In this document: positions 26,803-35,046 of the stretch, in pieces
Layout of the letters: every line of letters starts with the position of its first letter
Numbering within the stretch: position 1 is the stretch's first letter
Source: Polycladospora coralii
Lineage (GTDB): Bacteria; Bacillota; Bacilli; Thermoactinomycetales; Thermoactinomycetaceae
Assembly: GCF_014773435.2 (NCBI RefSeq)
Contig: NZ_JACXAG020000011.1
Coordinates: forward strand, 1 to 64,000
Reading direction: 5' to 3'
DNA length: 64,000 bases
Notes under the pieces: generated by a model
What the model was told of the DNA's origin: nothing
What the model saw: only the letters and a program-made list of their open reading frames with translations
Databases searched by the model: none
Program-made: the position numbers and the translations under genes

Positions 26803-27213
26803 TCATTGTATTAACTCTAGTGTTCCAGCTATTTTCAGAATTGCTTCTTTCTTTATTCTGAAGTATGTTCGTTCAGCTAGACCAAGTTGTTCACTAATGG
26901 TAATAGCAGTCTGATTGTCATTGTTTTTGAAATATGTTTCCGTAATCACCATGCGTTCGTGAAAGTTGAGAGTTTTCAATGCATCTTCCAACTCTTTAAT
27001 CCGTTCATACTTTTTTGCCCGCTTTATCCCATATTTTTCTGTACTAGAAGCGTACTCCTTTTCTCCATGCCCGAACATCTCTTCATAAATCGGTACACAG
27101 GACGGGTACAGCTCCTCGTTGGATTCTTGTATCGTCTGTTTTACCCATGGATATGCTTTCAACATGGCTTCGACCTGTTTCCTATAGTCTGGTTTATTGG
27201 TTGCTGCTCCCAT
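26803..27213 (-). CDS. ArpU-like late transcription regulator
   Basis: 136 aa. Helical N-terminus, then a sigma-region-4-like HTH (LNFHERMVITETYFKNN ... AITISEQLGLAERTYFRIKKEAILKIA). ArpU/RinA-type proteins sit just upstream of terS and activate the late operon; the position matches. Confidence 0.78.
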   Translation of the reverse strand: MGAATNKPDYRKQVEAMLKAYPWVKQTIQESNEELYPSCVPIYEEMFGHGEKEYASSTEKYGIKRAKKYERIKELEDALKTLNFHERMVITETYFKNNDNQTAITISEQLGLAERTYFRIKKEAILKIAGTLELIQ

Positions 27214-27230
27214 CCTGACCCCTCCTGTTA

Positions 27231-27788
27231 TTAATTGATTTCTTGAAGCTGTTTAGAAACTAATTCACAGAACTCAGATGTTCCGTGAATTCTAAAGGTA
27301 ATTTCACTGTCAAATTCAAATGTTAACATCCAGTTTTTATTTAAGCCCAGTAGCCCTGTATAGCCTGTACCACCTTGATCGGGGGGATTTTCAGTCAGTA
27401 GCCAATACAAAGGAAATAGGGGATCATCTCCACAACGCTTTAAGCTATAGTTACCCACTACTTCAGCAATTCTAGCTATTCCACAATGAATGTTGACATT
27501 AAAGTAGTGACAACCCTCATTTAGATTCAATTGTCTACATGCTTTGAGAATGGTGTCATTTAGATCCTTAGGTGAAAATTTTGCAGTGTTTGGGTTGTGG
27601 ACGATAGAATCCACAAATACGTAGCCTGTTCTTAATTTTGTATGATAAAGAACTTTTTCCGTATCAAAGTGATCGTCCTCTAAGTAGTTTTCTAAATAAT
27701 CTTCTGGAAAAATGTGTTCCTCAAGCCACTCTTTAATTTTTTTTGACTGTTCATTATCTAATTCATCAATGAACTTCCCTCTATCCAT
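27231..27788 (-). CDS. Unknown phage early-region protein
   Basis: 185 aa, acidic (KIKEWLEEHIFPEDYLENYL), soluble, no recognised motif. It lies just before the late regulator. Confidence 0.55.
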   Translation of the reverse strand: MDRGKFIDELDNEQSKKIKEWLEEHIFPEDYLENYLEDDHFDTEKVLYHTKLRTGYVFVDSIVHNPNTAKFSPKDLNDTILKACRQLNLNEGCHYFNVNIHCGIARIAEVVGNYSLKRCGDDPLFPLYWLLTENPPDQGGTGYTGLLGLNKNWMLTFEFDSEITFRIHGTSEFCELVSKQLQEIN

Positions 27789-27840
27789 ATCACTGACCTC
27801 TAATCTTATTTAAGTATTAAATCATGGTAATTCTATCATT

Positions 27841-28018
27841 TCACCCCGTCTCCTTTAGATTCAGCGTTCCCTGTTCCTTCGGCTTCATCTTGTGACCACA
27901 TCCGCATATTGCCACTTCGATTTTCACATATACGGTAACAATCGTTTTATCACATCTACTACACACGTAAACCGTCTTTTTTTTTCACCTTCGTCTCCTT
28001 CTTCCCAGAATGCTTCAT
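27841..28018 (-). pseudogene. Small zinc-ribbon gene interrupted at an A9 run
   Basis: ATG at 28018 overlaps the upstream stop (ATGA) and reads MKHSGKKETKVKKKDG then stops. One base less (or two more) in the nine-A run at 27985-27977 restores the frame into KTVYVCSRCDKTIVT ... ICGCGHKMKPKEQGTLNLKE, a small two-CxC/CxxC zinc ribbon ending at 27841. An internal GTG at 27988 also has GGAG upstream. This is a true frameshift, a sequencing homopolymer error, or transcriptional slippage. Confidence 0.55.
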
Positions 28019-28554
28019 CTGATCACCTCAAGTTGCAATTTCGTTTTACGTGCGTGGAGAAGCTTTGCCTTACCTTCTTTATGTGAAACTGGCTGAACAC
28101 GTTTTGCCAGTAGATCAATCAGAATGTTTTTTCCTTTCATTTGGATCCCTGAGTACTCTAGACACTTGAATGGTATGTCTTGCACGTAAAAGAATCGACC
28201 TGGGCGGTAGTCTAAAACCGCTTGCTTGTAGTCCGAGTAAGTATAGAACCCGTGTGATAACTTAGCTCTTAATGTCAATGACAATTCAGCTATGTGTGAT
28301 CTGTCTAGTGTGGCTGACGTTGACCTAGGTATTTCCTTTTGAGGATCTTGCAACGTATACCATACGATTAAATCACCGCCGTAACCATCTACTTCAATTT
28401 GTTCGACTCCAATGATGAGCCAACTCTTATTTTCATGTTCGAGTACATCGCCAATCACTGGTGGTGGGTTTGTGTGAGCTTTAAAAGCGTTATCTTCTAA
28501 CCATTCGTAGGTGAAAAGTTTAAAATCTTTTTTTACTGTTATGATGGGTTTCAT
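28015..28554 (-). CDS. Unknown phage protein
   Basis: 179 aa (ITVKKDFKLFTYEWLEDNAF ... GRFFYVQDIPFKCLEYSG). No recognised domain; conserved early-region position between the helicase and the zinc-ribbon gene. Confidence 0.55.
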   Translation of the reverse strand: MKPIITVKKDFKLFTYEWLEDNAFKAHTNPPPVIGDVLEHENKSWLIIGVEQIEVDGYGGDLIVWYTLQDPQKEIPRSTSATLDRSHIAELSLTLRAKLSHGFYTYSDYKQAVLDYRPGRFFYVQDIPFKCLEYSGIQMKGKNILIDLLAKRVQPVSHKEGKAKLLHARKTKLQLEVIR

Positions 28555-28566
28555 TATTCACGCCCC

Positions 28567-28677
28567 TCACTGGATCGTGCTTCTAAACTCTGCGAAACCT
28601 TCCATGACTTCGCCATAGTCTGTGTCTGGGAATGCGTCCCGTGCGTCGGTTATAGCTGGCATCTTACCTGATGCCAT
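28567..28677 (-). CDS. 36-codon ORF, possibly a gene remnant
   Basis: Reads MASGKMPAITDARDAFPDTD ... EVMEGFAEFRSTIQ. There is no clear ribosome site. It may be the tail of a lost gene; weak support. Confidence 0.25.
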   Translation of the reverse strand: MASGKMPAITDARDAFPDTDYGEVMEGFAEFRSTIQ

Positions 28678-28714
28678 GTATGTCTGTTTGAGTCAGTTAT
28701 ATACGTGCCATTGA

Positions 28715-30043
28715 TTATGCATGTTGTGCCACCCTTTCTTTTGCTGTATCCCAATCAAAAAAACGGTTAGTTTCCTTGATGAATCCAAGTTTCACAATGC
28801 CAGTAGGTCCATTTCTTTGTTTCCCAATAACAACTTCAACCGTGTTTTTTTGTTCAGTATCAGGTTTGTAGTACTCGTCACGGTAAAGGAACATAATTAA
28901 ATCCGCATCTTGTTCAATGTCGCCACTTTCGCGCAAGTCACTCATCATTGGGCGCTTATCATCTCGTTGTTCAACCTTCCTGCTTAGTTGAGCTAGCACT
29001 ATAACAGGTATATCAAATTCTTTTGCCATGTTCTTGAGTTGGCGTGTGATTTCACCTACTTCTAAATGACGTTGTGATCTGCCTGAACCTTTCACGTATT
29101 GCAAATAATCAATGATGATACAGGACAACCCACGTTCCCTCTTTACTCTTCTAGCCTTAGATTTCATCTCAAGTACAGACAGTCCGGCTTGTTCATCCAT
29201 AACCAATTGTGCTTTTCCTAACGCTCCCATAGCCTCGGTATATCTCATATACTCATCAGGTTGGAGAAGCCCTGAGTTCATTTTCTGGATATTGATAGAC
29301 GCTTCCGCAGCTACCATTCGTCTTACTAGTGATTCCTTGTTCATTTCTAGTGAAAAGAATAGAACAGTTTGATCCTGCTCTATACTTACATTTCTTGCAA
29401 GTTGTAGTGCAAAAGCTGTTTTTCCCATTGATGGACGTCCACCAACAACAATTAAATCTCCACTTTTAAAGCCGGTTGTTTTCAAATCCAGGCTTTTAAA
29501 TCCTGAAGCGACACCAACAACACCTTCTCCTTTATGGTATAACTCCTCGAATTTATCCCCAAAATCCATCAGCGCATCCATCATAGTTGCCATTGTATCT
29601 GTAGTTGTAGTGGTGTCTGTGATTTTAGATAAGGCTGCTTCTGATTGTCCAATAACTTCTTTGATTTCATCCGTACCTTTTAGATTTCCAGACTGTGTTA
29701 ATGTGTGTCCCACTTTCATTGCTTCCCGTAGAGACCAAAGTGTCTTTAGTCGTTGTGAATGATGACGAATAGTTACTGTAGATGCAACAGAATTAACGAT
29801 TTTCGTTATTTTATCAATGCCAATGCCGATTTCTGTTAGAAAGTGAGCCATATGGATAATGTTGACTAGTGTTTGATCTTCTTGCCAGAGATTAAATATT
29901 TTCTCACATAGCTTTTGATACTGTTGGTGATAAAAATGACTCGGCTTGATAATGTCTACCACGTCTGAGATACATTCGGGATCAAAGATCATGGAACCAA
30001 TGATTTCTTCTTCTAGGCTGCTATCAAAAGCATTATTAGACAT
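28715..30043 (-). CDS. dnaB: Replicative DNA helicase (DnaB family)
   Basis: 442 aa. N-terminal DnaB domain (SLEEEIIGSMIFDPECISDV), Walker A GGRPSMGKTAFALQLA, FFSLEMNKESLVRRM, IIIDYLQYV and QNDKR-like LSRKVEQRDDKRPMMSDLRE. ATG at 30043 has AAAGGG 8 nt upstream, preferable to the GTG at 30052. It unwinds phage DNA after loading by the upstream organiser. Confidence 0.93.
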   Translation of the reverse strand: MSNNAFDSSLEEEIIGSMIFDPECISDVVDIIKPSHFYHQQYQKLCEKIFNLWQEDQTLVNIIHMAHFLTEIGIGIDKITKIVNSVASTVTIRHHSQRLKTLWSLREAMKVGHTLTQSGNLKGTDEIKEVIGQSEAALSKITDTTTTTDTMATMMDALMDFGDKFEELYHKGEGVVGVASGFKSLDLKTTGFKSGDLIVVGGRPSMGKTAFALQLARNVSIEQDQTVLFFSLEMNKESLVRRMVAAEASINIQKMNSGLLQPDEYMRYTEAMGALGKAQLVMDEQAGLSVLEMKSKARRVKRERGLSCIIIDYLQYVKGSGRSQRHLEVGEITRQLKNMAKEFDIPVIVLAQLSRKVEQRDDKRPMMSDLRESGDIEQDADLIMFLYRDEYYKPDTEQKNTVEVVIGKQRNGPTGIVKLGFIKETNRFFDWDTAKERVAQHA

Positions 30044-30878
30044 TTGCCACACCCTTTCGTTTTTTCTGTCTTTGTTCCATCAGCGCTAGCATTTCAGCTT
30101 CTAATTCATCTTGTTTGCGAATGTCTTCTTCAGAAGGTAAGTTATAACGTCCAGATTCAATCGGGATTACATTAGAATTGATGTTCCACCCTGTTGTTAT
30201 TGCGTACCAAACAGCCCCATAAGGGTTTTCTTTTGGCTTTCCAGACTGTTTGTAATAGGTCTGGGTTTCCTCAATTGCATCTTCTATTGTTTTTTCATGT
30301 TTGTTTGAAAGATTAATTAGATTGACTGCACTCTTAGGTGTTATGTTTAAGTTGAATATTTTTTCAAATTGATCTTGAACAGCTACGACATCTTTTTGCT
30401 CAATTAATTTTGGTTTCGGCTCCCTCGGTTGTTGTTGTTTACATTCTTGTTCATTCTTTACATTCTTGTTAGTGGTTAGTTCTTGGTTAGATGTCGGTTG
30501 GTTCTCGGTTAGGTCTTGGTTAATATCTTGGTTAGTTTCTTTTGATGTATCTTGATAAAGCCCCCAATTTACTACAGTTATAAGGCGTCCAGTCTTGGTT
30601 GATTTGTTGGTTAAAAATCCCCATGTTTCTAATTTCTTTAGAGTAGTTTTTATGTTTTGCTCGGTTACATCTTTAGCGCAATTTTCCTTAATGCTCTTCA
30701 CTGATGTGACAAATTGACCAGGCTTTGCTGTGTGAATTTCTCCTTTATATTCCCATTGATTTTCCTTGTGATTAGCCATGAGTAAGATAGTCATTAAAAC
30801 GTCTCTTTGCTTGCTATTTAATGTTCTGTACATATCGCTTTGTAAAATCTTGCGATGTAATTTAACCCATCCTTCCAA
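30036..30878 (-). CDS. Phage replisome organiser, DnaD-like
   Basis: 280 aa. Winged-helix N-terminus (WVKLHRKILQSDMYRTLNS, QRDVLMTILLMANH, TEQNIKTTLKKLETWGF), Asn/Gln-rich linker encoded by the iterons, C-terminal DnaD/DnaB2-type helices (AIEETQTYYKQSGKPKENPY). Overlaps dnaB by a few bases. It should bind the origin within its own gene and recruit helicase. Confidence 0.8.
   Translation of the reverse strand: MEGWVKLHRKILQSDMYRTLNSKQRDVLMTILLMANHKENQWEYKGEIHTAKPGQFVTSVKSIKENCAKDVTEQNIKTTLKKLETWGFLTNKSTKTGRLITVVNWGLYQDTSKETNQDINQDLTENQPTSNQELTTNKNVKNEQECKQQQPREPKPKLIEQKDVVAVQDQFEKIFNLNITPKSAVNLINLSNKHEKTIEDAIEETQTYYKQSGKPKENPYGAVWYAITTGWNINSNVIPIESGRYNLPSEEDIRKQDELEAEMLALMEQRQKKRKGVANV
30474..30535. 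other. Phage replication origin iterons
   Basis: GGTTAG-like hexamers start at 30474, 30485, 30496, 30507, 30518 and 30530, i.e. spacings 11, 11, 11, 11, 12 bp. This helically phased array lies in the middle of the organiser gene, as in lambda O and many phage initiator genes. Confidence 0.7.
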
Positions 30879-30927
30879 ACTCTCCGCCCCCTGTATATGA
30901 AAGGGCGGAACCCCGCCCCGATTCTGT

Positions 30928-31047
30928 TTATTCGACTACATGTAGTCCGCTTTTGTATTTCAAATCTGACTCAAAAAAAGCTCCGCACTTGTCCGTCACA
31001 AACATCCGACCATAGCTCGCCAAGGGAGGCGGTACTAGACCGCCCAT
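30928..31047 (-). CDS. Small ORF, 39 aa
   Basis: MGGLVPPPLASYGRMFVTDK... ending KSGLHVVE; overlaps the stop of 31035-31301 by 13 nt. There is no good ribosome site, so translation would depend on coupling. A GGGCGG/CCGCCC hairpin follows at about 30903-30918. Confidence 0.35.
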   Translation of the reverse strand: MGGLVPPPLASYGRMFVTDKCGAFFESDLKYKSGLHVVE

Positions 31048-31301
31048 TTATTTTGTTGTGCTCTCTTGATGCATCGTTGACATGTGACTACCCGTGCCTC
31101 GTCCGTCCTCGTGTTCACGTTCAGTAGCTCGTGTGCTAACTGGTTTCGTATCCTAGCTCCGCACAAGAACTCACCGCTACGTTCACCCTCCAGCAAGAGT
31201 ATGTGACCTGTGCGCCCTCGTATCTCTGCACAATCTCGCTTGCGTATCCCCGTAACCGTTGTAGCTCGCTTCCATTGGATCGGAATGTTGAGGGTCATCA
31301 C
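31035..31301 (-). CDS. Small basic protein with paired cysteines
   Basis: 88 aa. One Cys at CAEIRGRTGH, later GEFLCGARI and VTCQRCIKRAQ: a possible zinc-binding site. ATGA overlap with the upstream gene. Function unknown; early replication region. Confidence 0.5.
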   Translation of the reverse strand: MMTLNIPIQWKRATTVTGIRKRDCAEIRGRTGHILLLEGERSGEFLCGARIRNQLAHELLNVNTRTDEARVVTCQRCIKRAQQNKWAV

Positions 31302-32302
31302 ATCTCACCGCCTTGGGATGGCGCGAAAATGTCTTCTAATTCGGCATCCGTGATGGGTGCATGTGAGTCTGCTTTTTGTTCTGTTACATCCGTGTAATCA
31401 GCGTCAATGACTGGTGCTGGTTCCGGCTGTGCCATGTGAGCTTTTGCGATTTCTTTCAATTCCTCGCTAGTATGTTTATTGAAATATTCATAGATTGTCT
31501 TTAATTCATGTATATCCAAGTCCGTTAGGCTGTCTTTATGTATCTCAGCCTTGAGGATGGCTTTGCGTTCCTCTTTGGTCAACTTTTTGTTAGTCTCTGC
31601 CTCTATAGCTATAGCACTTCGTCCGCGCTTCAATTTGTCTTCTAGTGTGCTTTGGAAATTCTGTTGTTGTTGCTGTGGTGTAGGTTGTTCGCGCTGTTGT
31701 TGGAACTGTGGCATATCCTCGACATCTTGCGTGAAGAATTCGCTTGTGCCGGTTGCTTGGAGAGTTGCTCCCACCAACGCTCGCTTGATAGCCATCTTTT
31801 GCAATGTGTTGACTTGGCTGTATATATCATCGTTATTGATACGATACTTATCTTTTTTCTTTTGAAGTTCATTGATGTTTAAACCCATTCTCTCGACTTC
31901 CCATTTCTTTACCCAACGGTAAGCGTATTTGCTCTCCTTGCTATTGCATGATCCTTCGCATTCTGCAACTGTCAGCTCATATGTTGGATAGGTTTTAACA
32001 ATTGTGACCTTGTATACGTAGTGGAAGAACCCTTTTTCCCAATCCTCTATGTGTCGTACTTCGCTAACTTTGTGACCAAATCCAAAGCATTGTAGAAGTC
32101 GTTCTGCACCAGGCTTTAAAAGTGTAGGTTTTGGTGTTGATGGGATTTTATCGTAATCAATGCCTTTACGTAGTGCATCTTGCTTTAAGTGGTCTAGCTC
32201 TTGGATGAGGTTTTTAGCTTCTCCAGATGTCATGCTAAGAGTGGGTACATAGTTGCTTGTTTGTTGTTCTTCTTGTGCGACTAATTGTAAATGACTATTC
32301 AT
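31298..32302 (-). CDS. Recombination/replication-associated phage protein
   Basis: 334 aa. It carries IPSTPKPTLLKPGAERLLQ, EGSCNSKESKYAYRW and NTLQKMAIKRALVGATL, a pattern I know from a common phage family encoded beside recombinases and SSBs; exact activity is unproven. The middle is glutamine-rich, the C-terminus acidic. It may stand in for an annealing protein, since no RecT, Erf or SSB is seen. Confidence 0.6.
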   Translation of the reverse strand: MNSHLQLVAQEEQQTSNYVPTLSMTSGEAKNLIQELDHLKQDALRKGIDYDKIPSTPKPTLLKPGAERLLQCFGFGHKVSEVRHIEDWEKGFFHYVYKVTIVKTYPTYELTVAECEGSCNSKESKYAYRWVKKWEVERMGLNINELQKKKDKYRINNDDIYSQVNTLQKMAIKRALVGATLQATGTSEFFTQDVEDMPQFQQQREQPTPQQQQQNFQSTLEDKLKRGRSAIAIEAETNKKLTKEERKAILKAEIHKDSLTDLDIHELKTIYEYFNKHTSEELKEIAKAHMAQPEPAPVIDADYTDVTEQKADSHAPITDAELEDIFAPSQGGEM

Positions 32303-32550
32303 TCAATACCGCCTCCTGAGTTGAAATGCAATGCGTCAAGCCTTAGTCCTGCGTCGTTCTCCCAGTCTCCATCACCGATACTTGTTGCAAGATCGGCTAT
32401 CTGATTCAGTTGACCGCTCAGGATTAGATAGTCTACGTTCTCATCCAATGGAGTTTTGATGTCGCGTAAAAATTCCTTCTCTGAATAGAAACCCTTGCGA
32501 TATTTGAACCAGATTTCGCCTAACTGGTGATGACAGGCTTGTGGGTGCAT
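32299..32550 (-). CDS. Unknown early phage protein
   Basis: 83 aa (HHQLGEIWFKYRKGFYSEKE...). Stop overlaps the next start. No recognised motif. Confidence 0.5.
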   Translation of the reverse strand: MHPQACHHQLGEIWFKYRKGFYSEKEFLRDIKTPLDENVDYLILSGQLNQIADLATSIGDGDWENDAGLRLDALHFNSGGGIE

Positions 32551-32714
32551 TGAATCTCATCTCCTTTCGTGGTATACTGACTCAAAATGTCTTTTCGAGA
32601 TTTTTTACTTTTACGCTCACCGTTGCGCCGGTGGGCGTTTAACATTTCTTGGGAAATTAGTGCCTTGCGAAATGTAATTGCGCCACGCGTAACTTTTCCG
32701 ATTGCGATCACCAT
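32520..32714 (-). CDS. Small basic early phage protein
   Basis: 64 aa (MVIAIGKVTRGAITFRKALI...RRNGERKSKKSRKD). Start at 32714 with GGGAGGTG 9 nt upstream. Basic composition suggests nucleic-acid binding. It overlaps the downstream gene by 31 nt. Confidence 0.5.
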   Translation of the reverse strand: MVIAIGKVTRGAITFRKALISQEMLNAHRRNGERKSKKSRKDILSQYTTKGDEIQCTHKPVITS

Positions 32715-32746
32715 TTTTTGTTCACCTCCCTTCAATAGTGAGGTAC

Positions 32747-32947
32747 TCAAGCCGATTGTTCACGAAACAAATCTTCTAATGTGATGCCTAGTTCCGACGC
32801 AAATCTTTGTAACAGTTTGAAAGATGGTTCATATTTTCCATTTTCAATTCTGTTAATCGTTTCTCTAGTTACATCACATCTTTCAGCCAGTGCTTCTTGT
32901 GATAGATGCCTTGATTTTCTTAGGCTTCTAATGTTTGTGCGGTACAC
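32747..32947 (-). CDS. Cro-like XRE repressor
   Basis: 66-aa HTH_3 protein (HLSQEALAERCDVTRETINRIENGKYEP). GTG start with AAGGAGG 7 nt upstream. First gene of the early (leftward) operon, divergent from the cI-like gene across three operators. Confidence 0.8.
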   Translation of the reverse strand: MYRTNIRSLRKSRHLSQEALAERCDVTRETINRIENGKYEPSFKLLQRFASELGITLEDLFREQSA

Positions 32948-32973
32948 TGTGTTACCTCCTTCTAGTTATATTA

Positions 32974-33076
32974 TGTGATATTAAACATCACATGTCAACC
33001 ATATTGTGATATTTTTTATCACAGATTTTTCTGTGTATCCTCTGTACAATAGTTTTAGGTGATTTTGAAAATCACA
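32974..33076. promoter_or_regulatory. Three phage operators (cro/cI intergenic)
   Basis: Three 19-bp palindromes of consensus TGTGAT-N7-ATCACA: 32974-32992, 33005-33023 and 33058-33076 (the last begins GGTGAT). Start spacings are 31 and 53 bp, about 3 and 5 helical turns. The third overlaps the leader of the cI-like gene. A TACAAT at 33045-33050 may be its -10. Confidence 0.8.
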
Positions 33077-33088
33077 GGAGGAATTAAC

Positions 33089-33397
33089 ATGTTTGATTTT
33101 GGTAAACGTATTTCTGAACTTAGGAAAAGTCAAAAATCTACTCAAGAACAATTCGCTATGATGCTTGATATCTCACGGGAGAATCTGAGTAGAATCGAAA
33201 ATAATAAGATCACGCCTTCAATGTCGACTTTAAATAAAATCTGTGAAGTGACTGGGATATCTATAAAGCAATTCTTTAATCCTGAATCAACTTCGACTGA
33301 TAACCCTGAATTAATTCGACTAATCGCATTAGCTGAAAGTCTGAACCCCGATCAACTCAGTTCACTTAACGAGTTCATCGAAAAGATAAAGGAGTGA
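33089..33397 (+). CDS. CI-like XRE repressor
   Basis: 102 aa. HTH_3 (KSTQEQFAMMLDISRENLSR) and a short C-terminal helical segment; no peptidase domain, so SOS induction by self-cleavage is not expected. CAGGAGG precedes the ATG at 33089. Probably the lysogeny repressor for the three operators. Confidence 0.75.
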   Translation: MFDFGKRISELRKSQKSTQEQFAMMLDISRENLSRIENNKITPSMSTLNKICEVTGISIKQFFNPESTSTDNPELIRLIALAESLNPDQLSSLNEFIEKIKE

Positions 33398-33402
33398 ACC
33401 CC

Positions 33403-33669
33403 ATGAGCGACAACAATGAAATAACAGCTTTATTGAGCGCAATTCTTGAAGGACAACAAACGACTAATGCCAGACTTGATTCAATTGATAGTCGCTTAGA
33501 TAAGATGGACACTCGTCTTTCCAATCTGGAATCCGATGTTTCAACGATTAAAGGTAATGTAGATTCCATAGAGCGAAGCCAAAAGATGCAAGAAAAGGCA
33601 CTCGGAACTATTGCCATACGCACACTTGCTCATGATGCTGATTTGAGCGAACTTAAGAAAGCGGAATAG
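33403..33669 (+). CDS. Coiled-coil protein 1 of the lysogeny operon
   Basis: 88 aa of coiled coil (LDSIDSRLDKMDTRLSNLES...). AAAGGAG 8 nt before the ATG; starts 5 nt after the repressor stop. Shares the MSDN start and C-terminal LKKAE with the next gene, so the two are paralogs. Function unknown; expressed with the repressor, so perhaps an exclusion factor. Confidence 0.6.
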   Translation: MSDNNEITALLSAILEGQQTTNARLDSIDSRLDKMDTRLSNLESDVSTIKGNVDSIERSQKMQEKALGTIAIRTLAHDADLSELKKAE

Positions 33670-33680
33670 GAGTGACCCCC

Positions 33681-34022
33681 ATGAGCGACAACCTTCTTCA
33701 ACAGATTCTCAATGAGTTGAAAGAACTGAAAACCGATGTCAAAGAACTGAAAACCGATGTCAAAGAACTGAAAATCGATATGCAAGATGTTAAAGCCGAC
33801 ATCAACAAACTCGATCAAAAAGTAAACTTACTTGGTCAGGACGTTCAAGACGATGTTATCCGCGTGCTTAAACGTATTGATCACAACAACGATAGTGAAC
33901 TTGAACACCGTATAGACGTTCACGAAGCACAGCTCGTTGATCATAAAGCTGTCATGGATACGCTTAGCGTCCGTTCTATTAAACTAGAAACGGATGTGCG
34001 GAAGTTAAAGAAAGCAGAATGA
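33681..34022 (+). CDS. Coiled-coil protein 2 with heptad DNA repeats
   Basis: 113 aa. A seven-residue KELKTDV unit is repeated three times from a 21-bp direct repeat at about 33719-33775, so coil length could vary by slippage. AGGAG lies before the ATG at 33681. Paralog of the preceding gene; ends KKLKKAE-like. A terminator follows. Confidence 0.6.
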   Translation: MSDNLLQQILNELKELKTDVKELKTDVKELKIDMQDVKADINKLDQKVNLLGQDVQDDVIRVLKRIDHNNDSELEHRIDVHEAQLVDHKAVMDTLSVRSIKLETDVRKLKKAE

Positions 34023-34027
34023 CCTAG

Positions 34028-34055
34028 ACACTCTCTCGCGAGGGTGTTTTTTTGT
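34028..34055 (+). terminator. Terminator of the lysogeny operon
   Basis: ACACTCTC-TCGC-GAGGGTGT followed by seven T. Confidence 0.85.
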
Positions 34056-34100
34056 TGTAAGAATAACAACTGGTTAACTTTTTTCTCTTCACTAACATCT

Positions 34101-34307
34101 CTAGGCTGACTGTTTGCCGAAAAAAAATTCCACTGTATTGTCTAGTGTTCTTGCTATTTTTAAAGCGAGTTCGAGTGAAGGTGATTTTATGCCCCATTCA
34201 ATATCTGATACATGCTGAACTGTAACGCCCAGCTTTTTTGCAAGCTTTTTTTGGGATAGTCCAAGTTGTTTGCGCTTTGTCCTTAATTCTACACGTGTAA
34301 CTTTCAT
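34101..34307 (-). CDS. XRE-family regulator
   Basis: 68 aa (LGLSQKKLAKKLGVTVQHVSDIEWG). AAAGGGG precedes the ATG. Divergent from 34466-34891 across a 31-bp palindrome. Second repressor-like pair beside the phage switch; it may come from a second element. Confidence 0.78.
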   Translation of the reverse strand: MKVTRVELRTKRKQLGLSQKKLAKKLGVTVQHVSDIEWGIKSPSLELALKIARTLDNTVEFFFGKQSA

Positions 34308-34328
34308 GGTATCACCCCTTTCTTTATT

Positions 34329-34359
34329 AAGTTGACTATATTATAATTATAGTCAACTT
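34329..34359. promoter_or_regulatory. 31-bp palindromic operator
   Basis: Perfect arms AAGTTGACTATA / TATAGTCAACTT around TTATAAT. The arms themselves contain TTGACT (-35-like), so a bound regulator would block divergent promoters. Confidence 0.7.
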
Positions 34360-34465
34360 GTAGTTGTATATAAAGCCCTAGGCTGATTTTTTTCATAAAA
34401 ATATTCACATGTGACCATCCTATAGGTTAGTATGTACTTATAGACACTTATGGATGGTGAAAATT

Positions 34466-34891
34466 ATGGAATTCCGTTTCGATAGATTAAGAGAATTGAG
34501 ACAAGAAAGAGGATGGAGCCAAGTAGAATTATCGAATCAGCTTAATGTCAGCAAACAAACGATAAATGACTATGAGCAAGGAAAGAAAAAACCGAGTCGG
34601 GAAAACTTAGTTGTGTTAGCTGGTTTCTTTGATACATCTATAGATTATCTCATGGGTAGAACCGACATCAGAGAGACTATAGATGAAAAGATTGTCCATT
34701 TAAAACGGAAAGAAGAACGCGTAAATGAACTTGAAAAAGGTATTAAATCAAGTAATCCAGATTTAGACTACATACTTAACAACACCACACCTACCTTCAA
34801 AGGTAAGCCAATAACTGAAGAAGATGCTGAGTTCTTCATTCAGTTTTTTGATAAGTTTTTAAAGCGATCAGACAAAAAGGATTCTGAGTGA
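34466..34891 (+). CDS. XRE-family repressor with extended C-terminus
   Basis: 141 aa. N-terminal HTH_3 (RGWSQVELSNQLNVSKQTINDY), then helices and an acidic tail. Start at the ATG at 34466 is favoured (GGATGGTG upstream) over GTG at 34454. Similar to ImmR/phage repressors without a protease domain. Confidence 0.75.
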   Translation: MEFRFDRLRELRQERGWSQVELSNQLNVSKQTINDYEQGKKKPSRENLVVLAGFFDTSIDYLMGRTDIRETIDEKIVHLKRKEERVNELEKGIKSSNPDLDYILNNTTPTFKGKPITEEDAEFFIQFFDKFLKRSDKKDSE

Positions 34892-35046
34892 GAATTTACC
34901 CACTCTTGCATGTAGGGGTCTTGTTGTATCACTTGGTTATAAAGCTCATCAAGTGTTGTTTCATTAGTATCTAGTGTTTTAGCAACTATGTTCATCTTAT
35001 TTTTCAACAGTAGAATATTACATTCTTTGGTTTTACGTAAGTACAT
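34840..35046 (-). CDS. Small helical protein, convergent overlap
   Basis: 68 aa (NIVAKTLDTNETTLDELYNQ...). GAGGTG 5 nt before the ATG. Its last 52 bp overlap the end of the 34466-34891 repressor on the other strand. Unknown. Confidence 0.5.
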   Translation of the reverse strand: MYLRKTKECNILLLKNKMNIVAKTLDTNETTLDELYNQVIQQDPYMQEWVNSHSESFLSDRFKNLSKN

